Position numbers and translations under genes: made by a program. A stretch of 35,188 nucleotides of DNA from Verrucomicrobiota bacterium (GTDB lineage Bacteria; Verrucomicrobiota; Verrucomicrobiia; Opitutales; Opitutaceae), in contig JAQGON010000135.1 in NCBI GenBank assembly GCA_028293565.1, positions 1-35,188 on the forward strand, given 5' to 3'. Position 1 is the stretch's first letter. Each line of letters begins with the position of its first letter. Shown here in pieces: positions 8,683 to 17,650 of the stretch. The notes below the pieces were generated by a model. The model was not told where the DNA came from. It searched no databases and was given only the letters and a program-made list of their open reading frames with translations.

Positions 8683-10362
8683 CTAGCTCACGTATTTCTG
8701 GACGATCGGGATCCTGCGGCCGACGCCGAAGGCGAGCGGCGTGATCTTCAGGCCCGGGGCCGCCTGCTTCCGCTTGTACTCGTTCAGGTCCACCTTCCGC
8801 ACGACGTCGTTGACCACCGCCTCGTCGAACCCGCGGGCGACCAGGTCGCGGCGGGACAGGCCTTCCTCCACGTAGCCCTGCAGGATGGCGTCGAGGAGAT
8901 CGTAGGGCGGCAGGCTGTCCTGGTCGGTCTGTCCCGGGCGGAGCTCGGCGCTGGGGGGTTTTTCAATCGTATTGTGCGGGATGATCTCGCGCTCTCGGTT
9001 GATCCAGCGCGCGAGGGCGTAGACCTGGGTCTTGAACACATCCGAGATCACCGCGAGCCCGCCGCACATGTCGCCGTAAAGCGTGCAGTACCCGACCGCG
9101 ACCTCGCTCTTGTTTCCGGTCGTGAGCAGGAGCGACCCGAACTTGTTCGACAGGGCCATCATCAGCACGCCGCGGATGCGCGCCTGGATGTTCTCCTCGG
9201 CCACGTCGCGCGGACGCCCGGCAAAGAGCGGCTGCAGCGCGCGCTCGGTCGCCGCCACCGGCTCGGCGATGGCCACGGTCTCGAACTGGATCCCGAGGTT
9301 GCCGGCGAGAATCCGCGCGTCGTCGCGCGAGTGCTGCGACGAAATCGACGACGGCAGCGAGACGCCGACGATGTTCTCCCGTCCCAGCGCCGCGGCGGCG
9401 ATCACCGCGACCAGCGCCGAGTCGATGCCACCCGACAGGGCGATCAGCGCGCGCCTGAAACCGCTCTTGTGCGCATAATCGCGGAGCCCGAGCACCAGCG
9501 CCTCGAAGGTGTCCTTCATCTCGTCCTGCGCGAACGTGGGATGGATCGCGACAGGCGTCCGCGCCGCCGACGCCGGAATGGGCGGCTCTCCGCGGCTCGG
9601 GACGCCGACCACCCGGATCTCCTCCGCGAAGGCGGCCAGGCCGGCGACGACCGCGCCCGTGGCGTCGCAGACGAGGCTGCGGCCGTCGAAGATGAGTTCG
9701 TCGTTGCCGCCGACCGCATTGACGTAGGCCACCGCGCAGCCGAGCGAACGCGCGGACTCCGCCACGAGTTTCTGGCGCACGTTTTCCTTGTCGTGGTGCC
9801 AGGGGCTCGCCGAAAGGTTCAGCATCAGGTCGCACTTCTGCGCCGCCAGCTGCTCGAGCGGCATCGCCCCGCTATAGAGCCGGCGTGTACTGAGCATCGG
9901 GTTCGTCCAGATGTCCTCGCAGATCGTCACGCCGATTCGCCGTCCCCCGTGCTCGACGACGGTGGGGGAGACCGCCGGTTCGAAATACCGGTCCTCGTCG
10001 AAGACATCGTAGGTCGGAAGCAGGCACTTGCGGGCCATCGCGGCCACCTTTCCCCGCACGCAAAACGCGGCGGAGTTGTGAAAGGGACGCCCGCGTCCGG
10101 TGGCGTTCAGCTCGACTGTCCCGAGGAGGATCGGCACTTCGCCGGTGGCGGCCGCGATCTGCGCCAGCGATTCCGCCACATCCGGCACGAACCGGCGCTT
10201 GAAGAGCAGGTCGCGCGGGGGATAACCGCAGACGGCGAGTTCCGGGAAGACCACGAGTTCGGCGCCCTGCGCCACGAGCGTCTGGTACGCGTCGAGGATC
10301 CGGTGGCGGTTGCCGGCGAGGTCGCCGACGATGGGATTGAGCTGGGCGAGGCCGAGGCGCAT
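8683..10362 (-). CDS. nadE: Glutamine-dependent NAD+ synthetase
   Basis: NadE amidates nicotinic acid adenine dinucleotide to NAD+ using ATP and glutamine. The 559-residue two-domain form has an N-terminal nitrilase-type glutaminase (about 1-260), with catalytic Glu in [15 protein letters not shown], Lys in [12 protein letters not shown] and Cys in GVTICEDIW. The C-terminal synthetase has the ATP pyrophosphatase P-loop [11 protein letters not shown] and the TTGNKSE and YGDMCGG segments. The frame is open to 10500, but that extension runs through the inverted repeat at 10442-10613; the ATG at 10362 starts the glutaminase fold and is preferred. No ribosome site is seen. Confidence 0.95.
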   Translation of the reverse strand: MRLGLAQLNPIVGDLAGNRHRILDAYQTLVAQGAELVVFPELAVCGYPPRDLLFKRRFVPDVAESLAQIAAATGEVPILLGTVELNATGRGRPFHNSAAFCVRGKVAAMARKCLLPTYDVFDEDRYFEPAVSPTVVEHGGRRIGVTICEDIWTNPMLSTRRLYSGAMPLEQLAAQKCDLMLNLSASPWHHDKENVRQKLVAESARSLGCAVAYVNAVGGNDELIFDGRSLVCDATGAVVAGLAAFAEEIRVVGVPSRGEPPIPASAARTPVAIHPTFAQDEMKDTFEALVLGLRDYAHKSGFRRALIALSGGIDSALVAVIAAAALGRENIVGVSLPSSISSQHSRDDARILAGNLGIQFETVAIAEPVAATERALQPLFAGRPRDVAEENIQARIRGVLMMALSNKFGSLLLTTGNKSEVAVGYCTLYGDMCGGLAVISDVFKTQVYALARWINREREIIPHNTIEKPPSAELRPGQTDQDSLPPYDLLDAILQGYVEEGLSRRDLVARGFDEAVVNDVVRKVDLNEYKRKQAAPGLKITPLAFGVGRRIPIVQKYVS

Positions 10363-10441
10363 GAGGAAAATGGGAGCGCGCAACGTGGACGCGTTTCCAA
10401 GTCCTGACAACACGCAAGGCACGCGACCGATTCCAAGGCAG

Positions 10442-10613
10442 TTGAACAGAAGCCAACCAAGGAAACAAAGCGCCGTCCGTCGCCGGAGTCCGGGTTGCAC
10501 TCTGGAGTTGATCCTGAAGGGGGTTCGGAAACCAAAAAATCATTGGAGGCTGCCTGCAAACCCGGGTGTCTTCGACGGACGGCGCTTTGTTTCCTTGGTT
10601 GGCTTCTGTTCAA
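10442..10613. repeat. Perfect 41-bp inverted repeat with 90-bp spacer
   Basis: Bases 10442-10482 and 10573-10613 are exact reverse complements over 41 bp (start TTGAACAGAAGCCAACCAAG; end AAGCGCCGTCCGTCG). Weaker matching continues inwards, with CCGGGTT-GCA on one side and CCGGGTTTGCA on the other, so the two halves look like diverged copies of a repeat about 60 bp long in opposite orientation. It occupies the 309-bp gap between the divergent genes nadE (start 10362) and maf (start 10672), which otherwise shows no gene. The remaining parts, 10363-10441 and 10614-10671, must hold both promoters; I see no clear boxes. RNA across it would fold into a very stable hairpin. Confidence 0.85.
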
Positions 10614-10671
10614 ACGGATCGGGGTTCGGGGCTTGCGCCGGACGCGGGCGGATCGCTTTGTTGCGGCCTTC

Positions 10672-11253
10672 ATGACTGCCGCCCACCGCCTCATCCTCGC
10701 CTCCGCTTCGCCGCGCCGGCGCGAGCTGCTGGGCGGATTGGGCGTGCCGTTCGACGTCGTCGTGGCCGGCGTGACTGAACACGAGGATCCAGCGACGGAT
10801 CCCGCCGTGATGGTCGCCCACAACGCCGCGTTGAAGGCCGGGTGGGTCGCGGCGCGGCATCCGGAGGCGTTTGTGCTCGGCGCCGACACGACCGTCTTCA
10901 TCGACCGCACCGTCCTGAACAAACCCGCGACTCTCGAGGAGGCGCGGACGATGCTCCGGCAGCTCTCGGGCCGGACCCACACGGTGTTCACGGGGATTGC
11001 TCTGACGTGCCGGCGCCGCGAGGTGAACGTTCAGCGCGGGGTCACGAGCCGGGTGACGTTCAAGGCGTTCGACGACGCGGTGATCGACGCCTATTTCCGG
11101 ATCGTCAATCCCCTCGACAAGGCCGGCGCGTACGGAATCCAGGAGGGTCGCGAGCTGATCATCGCGGGCTGGGAGGGGTCGTTCACAAATATTATGGGGC
11201 TTCCGATGGAAGCGACGAAACAAATTTTGACGGAACAGGGTCTCGTGGCCTGA
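10672..11253 (+). CDS. maf: Maf-family nucleoside triphosphate pyrophosphatase
   Basis: Maf/YhdE proteins hydrolyse dTTP and UTP (or modified pyrimidines) to monophosphates and have been linked to septum formation. The product has 193 residues, the usual length. Diagnostic motifs are the N-terminal LILASASPRRRELL with its phosphate-binding Ser-Arg-Arg cluster, the catalytic GADTTV (about 75-80), the SGRTHTVFTGIAL segment, and DKAGAYGIQE near the end. The frame is open upstream to 10495 through the repeat; ATG 10672 is set by homology. The GADTTV form suggests the dTTPase/UTPase branch. It is 25 bp from the TonB-like gene and may be co-transcribed with it. Confidence 0.92.
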   Translation: MTAAHRLILASASPRRRELLGGLGVPFDVVVAGVTEHEDPATDPAVMVAHNAALKAGWVAARHPEAFVLGADTTVFIDRTVLNKPATLEEARTMLRQLSGRTHTVFTGIALTCRRREVNVQRGVTSRVTFKAFDDAVIDAYFRIVNPLDKAGAYGIQEGRELIIAGWEGSFTNIMGLPMEATKQILTEQGLVA

Positions 11254-11278
11254 CTCCTTGCGCACCGCCGGGTCATCC

Positions 11279-12400
11279 ATGAGCCAAACCATCGTTTCAC
11301 CCCCCCTGTCGCTGATCCTGCGCCGCGCAGTCGTGCGGATGTGGCATGACCCGGACTCGCGGTCGGTCCTCATCGGGATCGCCGGCATGCTGCTGGTGCA
11401 CCTGCTGCTGTACCTCCTGATGCCGCTCTTGCTGAAGACGGAGCCCATCCGGGCGCTGCAGCGCCCGCACGCGAAGCCGCAGCAGTTCAGCATCGAGCTC
11501 GCGCCGGAATCGCCGCTGACGAAGCGGCCGCCGCCCAGGCCGCCCACAAAATTCGTCGAGACCAATCCCGACGCGCCGGAGAACATCCCGGACAAGACGG
11601 AGAATTTCGCGGCGCAAAACCAGCAGGTCGCCCAGCAGAAGCCGACGCCCAACGGGAAGAGCGACCATCCGGCGATCGAGGGACAGAAGGAAATCCATTC
11701 CAACCAGATCGTCTCCGGCCAGCTCACCAAACCCGTGGAGCAGGTCGCCGTCCCGCCCGTCCCGCAGGACCAGCCGCCGCAGGAATCGCGGGTCATGACC
11801 ACCCGTCCCGAACAGAATCCCCTGGCCGGTTTCGAGAAAAAAACCGGCGACGACCAGGCCGGGTACGGCTCCAACATCGCGAAGCTGACCGACAACTCCA
11901 AAAACATTCCCGAGAAGATCGACGGCGCGAAGGACGTCCCGCTGGTCGAGGGCGCGACCGCGATGCAGCCGCAGATCGATCCGCACCGGCCGCGTCCGCG
12001 CCCGCAGATCGTGAAGCAGCAGCAGACGCGCCCCGCGATCTTCGAGGAAAACAAATTCGGGACCTCGAACATCGGCCTCATGGCCATCGACGCCAAGTGG
12101 AGCAACTACGGCGCCTATCTCCAGCGCATGATCGAGACGGTCCAGACGCAGTTCGACAAACTCGTCGCCGAGAGCCGGATCTACCCGCCCGCGGGGAGCA
12201 CGGTGACGATCAAGTTCATCATGGATTCGGAGGGGAAGATCGCGACCGTCGTGAGCGTCGACAACAAGGCGACGGAGGCCGCCGCGCGGGTGTGCATCAA
12301 CTCGATCACCGCGCGCTCGCCCTATGGTCCGTGGACGGACGACATGAAGGCGGTCCTTGGCGAGCAGCAGGAGATGACGTTTTCGTTTTATTACCAGTGA
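11279..12400 (+). CDS. TonB-like energy-transducing or envelope-spanning protein
   Basis: The 373-residue protein has a cytoplasmic N-terminus of about 28 residues, one transmembrane segment (about 30-52, rich in Leu), a long proline/glutamine/lysine-rich periplasmic linker (about 60-255), and a C-terminal domain (about 270-373) with beta-alpha-beta character containing IYPPAGSTVTIKFIMDSEGKI. This is the layout of TonB and TolA-type proteins, which carry proton-motive energy to outer-membrane partners. The final domain fits TonB C-terminal domains more than TolA. No exbB or exbD lies beside it. The ATG at 11279 is chosen because it directly precedes a basic stretch and the membrane anchor. 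Its stop codon overlaps the next gene by four bases (GTGA). Confidence 0.68.
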   Translation: MSQTIVSPPLSLILRRAVVRMWHDPDSRSVLIGIAGMLLVHLLLYLLMPLLLKTEPIRALQRPHAKPQQFSIELAPESPLTKRPPPRPPTKFVETNPDAPENIPDKTENFAAQNQQVAQQKPTPNGKSDHPAIEGQKEIHSNQIVSGQLTKPVEQVAVPPVPQDQPPQESRVMTTRPEQNPLAGFEKKTGDDQAGYGSNIAKLTDNSKNIPEKIDGAKDVPLVEGATAMQPQIDPHRPRPRPQIVKQQQTRPAIFEENKFGTSNIGLMAIDAKWSNYGAYLQRMIETVQTQFDKLVAESRIYPPAGSTVTIKFIMDSEGKIATVVSVDNKATEAAARVCINSITARSPYGPWTDDMKAVLGEQQEMTFSFYYQ

Positions 12401-13155
12401 GCGCCGTGCCCGAGGACTTCTGGACGTCGCTGCCGCTGGGGCGCAACGTGCGCCTGCTGACGCACGACGCGAACGGACTGGCGGCGTTCGACAAACCCGC
12501 GGGCGCGCTCTCGCACCCGAACGCCGGCGGCGACGAGCCGCGCTCGCTGCTGACCGTGCGCTATCGCCTCGAGGGGGAATTCTACGAGTGGACGGAAACG
12601 AAGGGCGGTCCAACGCGGCGTCTCTGGCTGCTCAACCGCCTCGATTCCGCGACCTCCGGCGTGATCCTCGTCGCCGCCGACGAGGCGCTGGCGACGGAGA
12701 TCCGGGCGCAGTTCAAGCGCAAGCAGGTGCGGAAGATTTACCAGGCCCTCGTTTTTGGCGCGCCGCGGGAACCGGCCGAGGTGTGGCGCGACATGATCTC
12801 GGCCGTGAAGAAAAAGGCGCAGGTCCGCGCCACGACCGGCGTCGGCAGAGTCCCGGCGGAATGCCGGATGACCGTCGTGCGGGCGGGTAGGGGAGAGCCG
12901 CGCGTCAGCCTGCTCCAGCTCGAACCGATGACCGGCCGGAGCCATCAGCTGCGGGTCCAGTGTGCGAAGCGTCACCTGCCGATCGTCGGCGACCAGACGT
13001 ACGGCGATTTCCCTCTGAACCGGGCGTTCGCGAAGGCGCAGCGCAGCAAGCGGCTCTTCCTGCATTCGCTCGCGACGAGCTTCGGCTACGACTTCAACGG
13101 GCGGAGGCACACCTTCGCGGTCGAGGCGCCGCTGCCGGCCGAATTCGCGCTGTAG
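12397..13155 (+). CDS. RluA-family RNA pseudouridine synthase
   Basis: Members of this family isomerise uridine to pseudouridine in rRNA or tRNA. The 252-residue protein shows the catalytic motif RLDSATSGV with Asp83, the FDKPAGALSHP motif I, the RKIYQALVFG strand, and the C-terminal TGRSHQLRVQCAKRHLPIVGD motif. There is no N-terminal S4 domain, so it is the short, RluA/TruC-like type. No ATG fits; the GTG at 12397 overlaps the previous stop codon and gives a good N-terminus, with GTG 12406 as an alternative. The target base cannot be told from sequence. Confidence 0.87.
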   Translation: MSAVPEDFWTSLPLGRNVRLLTHDANGLAAFDKPAGALSHPNAGGDEPRSLLTVRYRLEGEFYEWTETKGGPTRRLWLLNRLDSATSGVILVAADEALATEIRAQFKRKQVRKIYQALVFGAPREPAEVWRDMISAVKKKAQVRATTGVGRVPAECRMTVVRAGRGEPRVSLLQLEPMTGRSHQLRVQCAKRHLPIVGDQTYGDFPLNRAFAKAQRSKRLFLHSLATSFGYDFNGRRHTFAVEAPLPAEFAL

Positions 13156-13192
13156 CCCGATTTTTTCACCGGAGCCGATCAGGGCGAGGGAG

Positions 13193-13219
13193 GTGCGGCC
13201 TCCGGTTCCAAGGCCGCAC
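13193..13219 (+). terminator. Hairpin after the pseudouridine synthase gene
   Basis: An 8-bp perfect stem (GTGCGGCC with GGCCGCAC) with an 11-nt loop lies 38 bp after the stop codon and before the DedA gene. The following bases (TTGAAGTCTCGTTT) are only moderately T-rich, so termination is plausible but unproven. Confidence 0.35.
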
Positions 13220-13259
13220 TTGAAGTCTCGTTTGGATTTCAGCTAACTCGCCGTCGCGC

Positions 13260-13883
13260 ATGTTTGAAACCCTGTTGGACGCATTCCAAGGATCGCCCCT
13301 TTCGCTGTGGGGCCCGTTTGGCCTCCTCCTCCTGTGCGGGCTGGGCCTGCCGGTTCCGGAGGACGTGGTGCTGATCGTGGCGGGTGCGCTCGGCGAGCTG
13401 GACGGGCGTTTCTGGATGAAGGTGAGCGCCGTGATGTACGTCGGCGTGCTGGCGGGCGACTCGATGATCTTCATCGCCGGGCGGCACCTGGGAACGCGGC
13501 TCCTGGCGTCGCGCTGGCTGCAGCGCATCCTGCCGGCGGCGAAACAGATCAAGGTCGAGGCGATGATGGAAAAATACGGGTTCATGGCCCTGTTCATCGG
13601 GCGGTTTCTCCCCGGCCTGCGTGCTCCGCTGTTTTTCACCGCCGGGTCGATGAAGGTCGGCTATCTCAAGTTCCTGTTTTTCGACGGGCTCGCCGCGCTG
13701 GTCAGCGTGCCGCTCTTCGTCTGGCTCGGGCATTGGCTGTGGGTGAGGTTCAGCGAGGACCTCGAGCAGCTGAACGAAACCCTCGAGCGCACGCACGCGT
13801 ACTCGCTCTGGTTCGCCCTCGCGATCGTGACCGCCGTGGCGTCGAGCGCCTGGCTGTACACCCGGCGCACGCGCCAGGCGTAG
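13260..13883 (+). CDS. DedA-family membrane protein
   Basis: This 207-residue inner-membrane protein belongs to the DedA/VTT family, some members of which flip undecaprenyl phosphate or phospholipids. Family marks are GLGLPVPEDVVLIVAGAL in the first re-entrant/membrane region, the acidic GDSMIFIAGRHLG segment, and the F-I-G-R-F-L-P-G-L-R-A motif (about 115-125) with its essential Arg residues. Further membrane segments follow at about 135-165 and 180-200, and the C-terminus is basic. The start ATG at 13260 matches the family. Its substrate is not readable from sequence. The gene stands between the pseudouridine synthase and the M20 peptidase on the same strand. Confidence 0.87.
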   Translation: MFETLLDAFQGSPLSLWGPFGLLLLCGLGLPVPEDVVLIVAGALGELDGRFWMKVSAVMYVGVLAGDSMIFIAGRHLGTRLLASRWLQRILPAAKQIKVEAMMEKYGFMALFIGRFLPGLRAPLFFTAGSMKVGYLKFLFFDGLAALVSVPLFVWLGHWLWVRFSEDLEQLNETLERTHAYSLWFALAIVTAVASSAWLYTRRTRQA

Positions 13884-13967
13884 GTGGCGGACGTCACGGG
13901 GCAACGTAAGGGCCGGACTGGTCTCTTTTGCGGTTGGCGCGAGGAGGATTTCGCGCACGTTGGCGGC

Positions 13968-15341
13968 ATGTTTGACCCTGTCGAAAAACTGAAGGAATTC
14001 ATCCGCTTCCCCAGCGTCTCGGCCGACTCCAAATTCAAGGACGGCATGCGCGGCGCGCAGGAGTTTGTCTCGGGATTGCTCGGCTCGCTCGGCTTCCAGG
14101 TGGAGGTCGTGAAGACCGACCTGCATCCGATCATCCTCGCGCGGCGGGGCGGGGACCCATCGTGGCCCCACGTGATCATCTACGGCCACTATGACGTCCA
14201 GCCGGCCGATCCACTGAACCTCTGGCAGTCGCCGGCGTTCGAGCCGACGGTCCGCGGCAACCGGATTTATGGCCGGGGCGCGGCGGACAACAAGGGTCCG
14301 CTGATGGCGCACCTCGCGGCGGTTGGCCAGCTGCTCGAGGCGAATCCCGGCCTGCCGTTGCGGATCACGTTCCTGATCGAGGGGGAGGAGGAGATGGGCA
14401 GCCCGAGTTTCCTCCCGTTTCTCGAGCGGTACCAGCAGGAGCTCAGGCAGGCGGACTTCGTCTTCCTGTCGGACACGGGAATCCCGAACGAGCAGCAGAT
14501 GGTGATCACGGCCGGATTGCGCGGGCTGGTGACGTTTGAAATCGAGGCCACCGGAGCGAACAGCGACCTGCACTCCGGCCTGCACGGCGGCGTGCTCCTG
14601 AACCCAATCCAGGCGCTCGTGGACCTGTGCGCCTCGCTGCACACGCCGGACGGCCGCGTGAACGTGGCGGGATATTACGACGACGTGCTCGACGTCGAGC
14701 CGTGGGAGCGCGAGGAGCTGAAGAAACTCGGGGCGAACGAAAACGACTACCGGAAATTCCTGGGGATCGACGCGTTTCATACGCCGCCCGGAATTTCCCC
14801 GTTCGAGGCGCTGCGGTTTTTCCCGACCTTGGAGTTCAACGGGATCGGCGGCGGCTACCAGGGCGAGGGCGGCAAGACGGTGATTCCGGCCAGGGCCTTC
14901 GTGAAGATCAGCTGCCGCCTGGTCGCGAACCAGGATCCGCAGAAGATCAAGGCGCTCCTGTATCGGACAATCCAGGACCGTGCGCCGAAGGGCGTGAAGC
15001 TGAGGATCGTCGACGGACATACCGCGATGCCGTACGTCGTGGTGCCACCGGACCGCACGAACACGCCGAAGGCGCAGCCGCCGGCGCTGGCGCGGGCATT
15101 CCGGGCGACGGATGCCGCGGTGAAGGAAATCTGGGGGCGCGCTCCGCTTTACCTGCGCGAAGGCGGCAGCGTGCCGATCATCGGCGAGATCAAGCGCGTC
15201 CTCGGTCTCGATTCCGTGATGCTCGGCCTCTTCCTCCCGCAGGACAACCTGCACGCGCCGAACGAGAGCTTCAATCTCGACGTCATGAAAAAGGGGATCG
15301 AGACCTCGAAGCGAATCCTGACGGCGGTGGCCGGCAGGTGA
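13968..15341 (+). CDS. M20-family metallopeptidase (dipeptidase)
   Basis: The 457-residue enzyme is a di-zinc aminoacylase/carboxypeptidase-fold hydrolase. Metal and catalytic residues are visible: His74 and Asp76 in GHYDVQPA, the bridging Asp107 in AADNKGP, the Glu pair in EGEEEMGS (about 140-141), a ligand Asp in FLSDTG, and the late His in NLHAPNES. The dimerisation (lid) domain lies between about residues 185 and 330. Length and the GGGYQGEGGKTVIPA segment fit the carnosinase/cytosolic dipeptidase-like branch rather than DapE or ArgE. The frame opens at 13884 but ATG 13968 begins homology; a GAGGAGG string is 20 bp upstream, too far to be typical. Confidence 0.88.
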   Translation: MFDPVEKLKEFIRFPSVSADSKFKDGMRGAQEFVSGLLGSLGFQVEVVKTDLHPIILARRGGDPSWPHVIIYGHYDVQPADPLNLWQSPAFEPTVRGNRIYGRGAADNKGPLMAHLAAVGQLLEANPGLPLRITFLIEGEEEMGSPSFLPFLERYQQELRQADFVFLSDTGIPNEQQMVITAGLRGLVTFEIEATGANSDLHSGLHGGVLLNPIQALVDLCASLHTPDGRVNVAGYYDDVLDVEPWEREELKKLGANENDYRKFLGIDAFHTPPGISPFEALRFFPTLEFNGIGGGYQGEGGKTVIPARAFVKISCRLVANQDPQKIKALLYRTIQDRAPKGVKLRIVDGHTAMPYVVVPPDRTNTPKAQPPALARAFRATDAAVKEIWGRAPLYLREGGSVPIIGEIKRVLGLDSVMLGLFLPQDNLHAPNESFNLDVMKKGIETSKRILTAVAGR

Positions 15342-15344
15342 AAC

Positions 15345-15448
15345 GTAGCATGGGTCTCCCGACCCATAGGCGGGGTGCCTTCCACCAAAGAGCCCAGCCC
15401 AGCACCAAGACGCTCCGAGGTTAAAACGGGTCAGGAGACCCGTACTAC
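15345..15448. repeat. 104-bp palindromic element, GTAGCACGGG family, copy 2
   Basis: The left arm (15345-15367, GTAGCATGGGTCTCCCGACC...) and right arm (15426-15448) are imperfect reverse complements differing at four of 23 positions, and both match the arms of copy 1 at 7214-7316. Total length is within one base of copy 1, while the interior differs. Like copy 1 it starts only a few bases after a stop codon (M20 peptidase) and ends just before the stop of the convergent Pal gene at 15451. Confidence 0.72.
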
Positions 15449-15450
15449 CC

Positions 15451-16008
15451 TTATTTCTTCAGAATGATGATCTCGGCGCGGCGGTCCTTGGCCCTCGTCG
15501 CGTCGTCGGCATTCTTGGAAGCCTCGAGGCTGCCCTTGGAATTGGCCTCCACCTTGTCGGCGGCCACTCCGAGCGAAATCAGGTATTTCTTCGCCGCGGT
15601 CGCGCGGCGGTCGCCGAGGCTGAGATTGTACTCATCGGTGCCGCGCCAGTCGCAATGGCCTTCGAAAAGGATGCGGTGCTGCGGGTTCTTCTCGAGGTAA
15701 TCCTTCGCTTCCTTGATCCTGGCGCGCTCGCTTTCCTTCACGTTCGACTTGTCGAAATCGAAGTAAACCGGTTTGAGCAGGCCCTTGATCATCTGGTCGT
15801 CCTCGAACACGCCATCGGTGCGCTGGGTCAGGCCCTGGGCCGTCGGGTCGAGCGCGGGGTTGACCGTCTCGGGATTAACCGTGCCGCCGCCGGTCGGGCC
15901 GAGGACCGTGGAGCTCGGGTCCGGACGCACGGGTTTCTTTTTGCAGCCGGCGAGAACGAAAACGGCGCTGGCGAGGACAAGGCAAAGTTTCTTCGAGGCG
16001 ATGTTCAT
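15451..16008 (-). CDS. pal: Peptidoglycan-associated lipoprotein (OmpA-like)
   Basis: The 185-residue protein is an outer-membrane lipoprotein that grips peptidoglycan, as Pal does in the Tol-Pal system. It has a lipoprotein signal with the lipobox LAGC (Cys22), a flexible Pro/Gly/Thr-rich linker (about 25-70), and a C-terminal OmpA domain (about 78-185). The OmpA domain shows VYFDFDKSNV, the diaminopimelate-binding pattern with GHCDWRGTDEYNLSLGDRRA, and a basic end. No tol genes are adjacent, so identity as Pal proper rather than another OmpA lipoprotein rests on size and lipobox. It lies downstream of the response regulator on the same strand with a 62-bp gap. Confidence 0.85.
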   Translation of the reverse strand: MNIASKKLCLVLASAVFVLAGCKKKPVRPDPSSTVLGPTGGGTVNPETVNPALDPTAQGLTQRTDGVFEDDQMIKGLLKPVYFDFDKSNVKESERARIKEAKDYLEKNPQHRILFEGHCDWRGTDEYNLSLGDRRATAAKKYLISLGVAADKVEANSKGSLEASKNADDATRAKDRRAEIIILKK

Positions 16009-16070
16009 GGAAGGGATCGAAATGGATCGGTTGAAAAGCTATTGGCCAACCTTTTTACGGCGGCAAGGTT

Positions 16071-16718
16071 TTACTGCGCCTTCTTCTGCTCGATTAGCCC
16101 GACTTCCAACGCGTAACGGGTCAGGCTCGCGACGTCGTGCAGGTTGAGCTTGCGCATCAGGTTCGTGCGATGGTTGTCCACCGTCTTGATGCTGATCCCG
16201 AGCTTCGCCGCGATCTCGCGCGTGCTGTGGCTCTCGGCGACGAGCTGCAGGATCTCCCGCTCGCGGTCGGTGAGGAAATCGGAGGCGCTGCTCGCGTCGG
16301 GGTTCGCGACGACATCGCGGAGGAGCGCCGCGACGGCGGGGCCGAAGTAAGTGCCGCCGTTCGCGACGGTTTCGAGGCCCTTCTTGAATTCGACGAGCCC
16401 CGCGGTCTTTTCCACGAATCCATGGGCGCCGGCCTCGAGCATCTCGCGGACGAGCACCGGGTTTTCATAGCCGGAGAAGATCAGCACGCGCATGCCGGGA
16501 AGTTTTTTCGCGATGCGGCGCAGGATATCGACGCCGTTGAGCCCCGGCAGCTTCGCATCCAGCACGAGAAGATCGGGTTTTGCCTCCAGGCAAAGGGCCA
16601 CGGCGCTCTGGCCGTCGCCGCTTTCGCCCACCAGATCGTAGTTCGGGTCGAGGCGAAGGATCTCCACAAGCATTTCCCGGATCGCGGTTTGGTCTTCGAC
16701 GATGATCAGGCGCTTCAT
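16071..16718 (-). CDS. NarL/FixJ-type response regulator
   Basis: The 215-residue protein has a receiver domain (about 1-120) with the acidic pocket IIVEDQ, phospho-acceptor Asp54 in LVLDAKLPG, the switch residue region FSGYE and Lys109 or nearby in VEKTAG. A LuxR-type helix-turn-helix (about 148-212) follows, reading [14 protein letters not shown] and [19 protein letters not shown]. Phosphorylation by an unlinked histidine kinase would switch DNA binding; no kinase is in the window. The open frame extends upstream through the tRNA gene, but that part is not protein; ATG 16718 is the homologous start. Confidence 0.9.
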   Translation of the reverse strand: MKRLIIVEDQTAIREMLVEILRLDPNYDLVGESGDGQSAVALCLEAKPDLLVLDAKLPGLNGVDILRRIAKKLPGMRVLIFSGYENPVLVREMLEAGAHGFVEKTAGLVEFKKGLETVANGGTYFGPAVAALLRDVVANPDASSASDFLTDREREILQLVAESHSTREIAAKLGISIKTVDNHRTNLMRKLNLHDVASLTRYALEVGLIEQKKAQ

Positions 16719-16753
16719 GGATTCGCGGTCACGGGGTAGGAGGTGTGGAAAAG

Positions 16754-16828
16754 TGGTGGGCCGGCTGGGATTCGAACCCAGAACCAATTGCTTAAAAGGC
16801 AACTGCTCTACCATTGAGCTACCAGCCC
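16754..16828 (-). tRNA. tRNA-Lys (anticodon UUU)
   Basis: On the minus strand the sequence folds into a full cloverleaf of 75 nt including an encoded CCA. The acceptor stem is GGGCTGG with CCGGCCC (one G-U pair), the D arm is GCTC/GAGC, the anticodon stem-loop is GTTGC-CTTTTAA-GCAAT with anticodon TTT, the T arm is CTGGG/CCCAG with loop TTCGAAT, and the discriminator base is A. The acceptor end is 35 bp upstream of the response-regulator start on the same strand, so read-through transcription into that gene is possible. Confidence 0.97.
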
Positions 16829-17004
16829 CCGGGCAAAGGAAAAGCGCGAAATAGGTGGTCTGGCGGAGACCTTTGGCAAGTCATTTCGCGGGAAAGCGCG
16901 CCGACGGCATTGACCGGGTCGCGCGCCGTGCTTAAGCCAGCGCTCCACCAATTACGATTTTGGGAACAATCCAAAAATATGCCCATCAGAGCGAGGTTGA
17001 ACGC

Positions 17005-17613
17005 ATGTCAACCAAAGCGCAGGAAGTTGCACTCGATCAAGTACTCGTGAACCGCTTCAAAAGCGGGGATCAGGCTGCCTTCGACGAGATGGTGGGCCGT
17101 TATTGGGATCGCATCTATTCGATGGTGAACCAGCTGCTCCGCAACTCGCAGGACGCGGAGGAGGTCACGCAGGATGCCTTCATCCGCGCGCACCGCGGCC
17201 TCGTCAACTTCCGCGGCGATTCCGCCTTCTCCACCTGGCTCTACCAGATCGCCACCAACCTCGCGCGCAACCGCTACTGGTACTGGTGGCGGCGCAAGCG
17301 GGACAAGTCGGTCTCGTTCGATGCTCCCATCAGCGCCGACAACTCCACGACCCTTGCCGACCTGATCCCGGCCGAGGTCGAGACCCCCGACGACATCACC
17401 GTCACCCAGGAATTCATCGCGCGCATCGCCAAGGGCATGGAACGCCTCAGCGCCAAGCACCGCGAGATCCTCACCCTCCGCAACATCAAGAACCTGACCT
17501 ATGAGGAGATCGCCGAGATCCTGGGGATCTCCGTCGGCACCGTGAAAAGCCGCATCGCCCGCGCCCGGGAAAGCCTCCGGCGAAAACTCGGCGAAGATTT
17601 TCGGACCTCCTGA
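17005..17613 (+). CDS. ECF-type RNA polymerase sigma factor
   Basis: This 202-residue sigma-70-family factor has region 2 (about 20-100) with DAEEVTQDAFIRAHRGL for core binding and a strongly aromatic WLYQIATNLARNRYWYWWRR for promoter melting and -10 recognition. Region 4 (about 140-195) has LTYEEIAEILGISVGTVKSRIARARESLRRKL for -35 recognition. The ATG at 17005 is preceded by a GAGG Shine-Dalgarno site (16993-16996), one of the few clear ones in the window. The next gene, 37 bp away, encodes a one-pass membrane protein that is probably its anti-sigma factor. A GGAAC string at 16963-16967 could be an autoregulatory -35 element, but the -10 partner is not evident. Confidence 0.92.
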   Translation: MSTKAQEVALDQVLVNRFKSGDQAAFDEMVGRYWDRIYSMVNQLLRNSQDAEEVTQDAFIRAHRGLVNFRGDSAFSTWLYQIATNLARNRYWYWWRRKRDKSVSFDAPISADNSTTLADLIPAEVETPDDITVTQEFIARIAKGMERLSAKHREILTLRNIKNLTYEEIAEILGISVGTVKSRIARARESLRRKLGEDFRTS

Positions 17614-17650
17614 CCCCGCAGCCTGTCCCTGCCTAACACCCCTGACTACC

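Noticed and set aside
10495-10671. Coding extension of Maf (plus) and NadE (minus) into the gap
   Set aside because: The extensions translate the inverted repeat and have no homology; both proteins begin normally at their ATGs.
13239-15254. A 671-codon minus-strand frame
   Set aside because: It is antisense to the DedA and M20 peptidase genes and has biased composition without any domain.
16719-16814. N-terminal extension of the response regulator
   Set aside because: These codons are the reverse strand of tRNA-Lys and its spacer; the receiver domain begins at the ATG at 16718.
16754-16828. tRNA-Lys as an integration (att) site
   Set aside because: No second copy of the tRNA 3' end and no integrase or foreign-looking genes are found near it.
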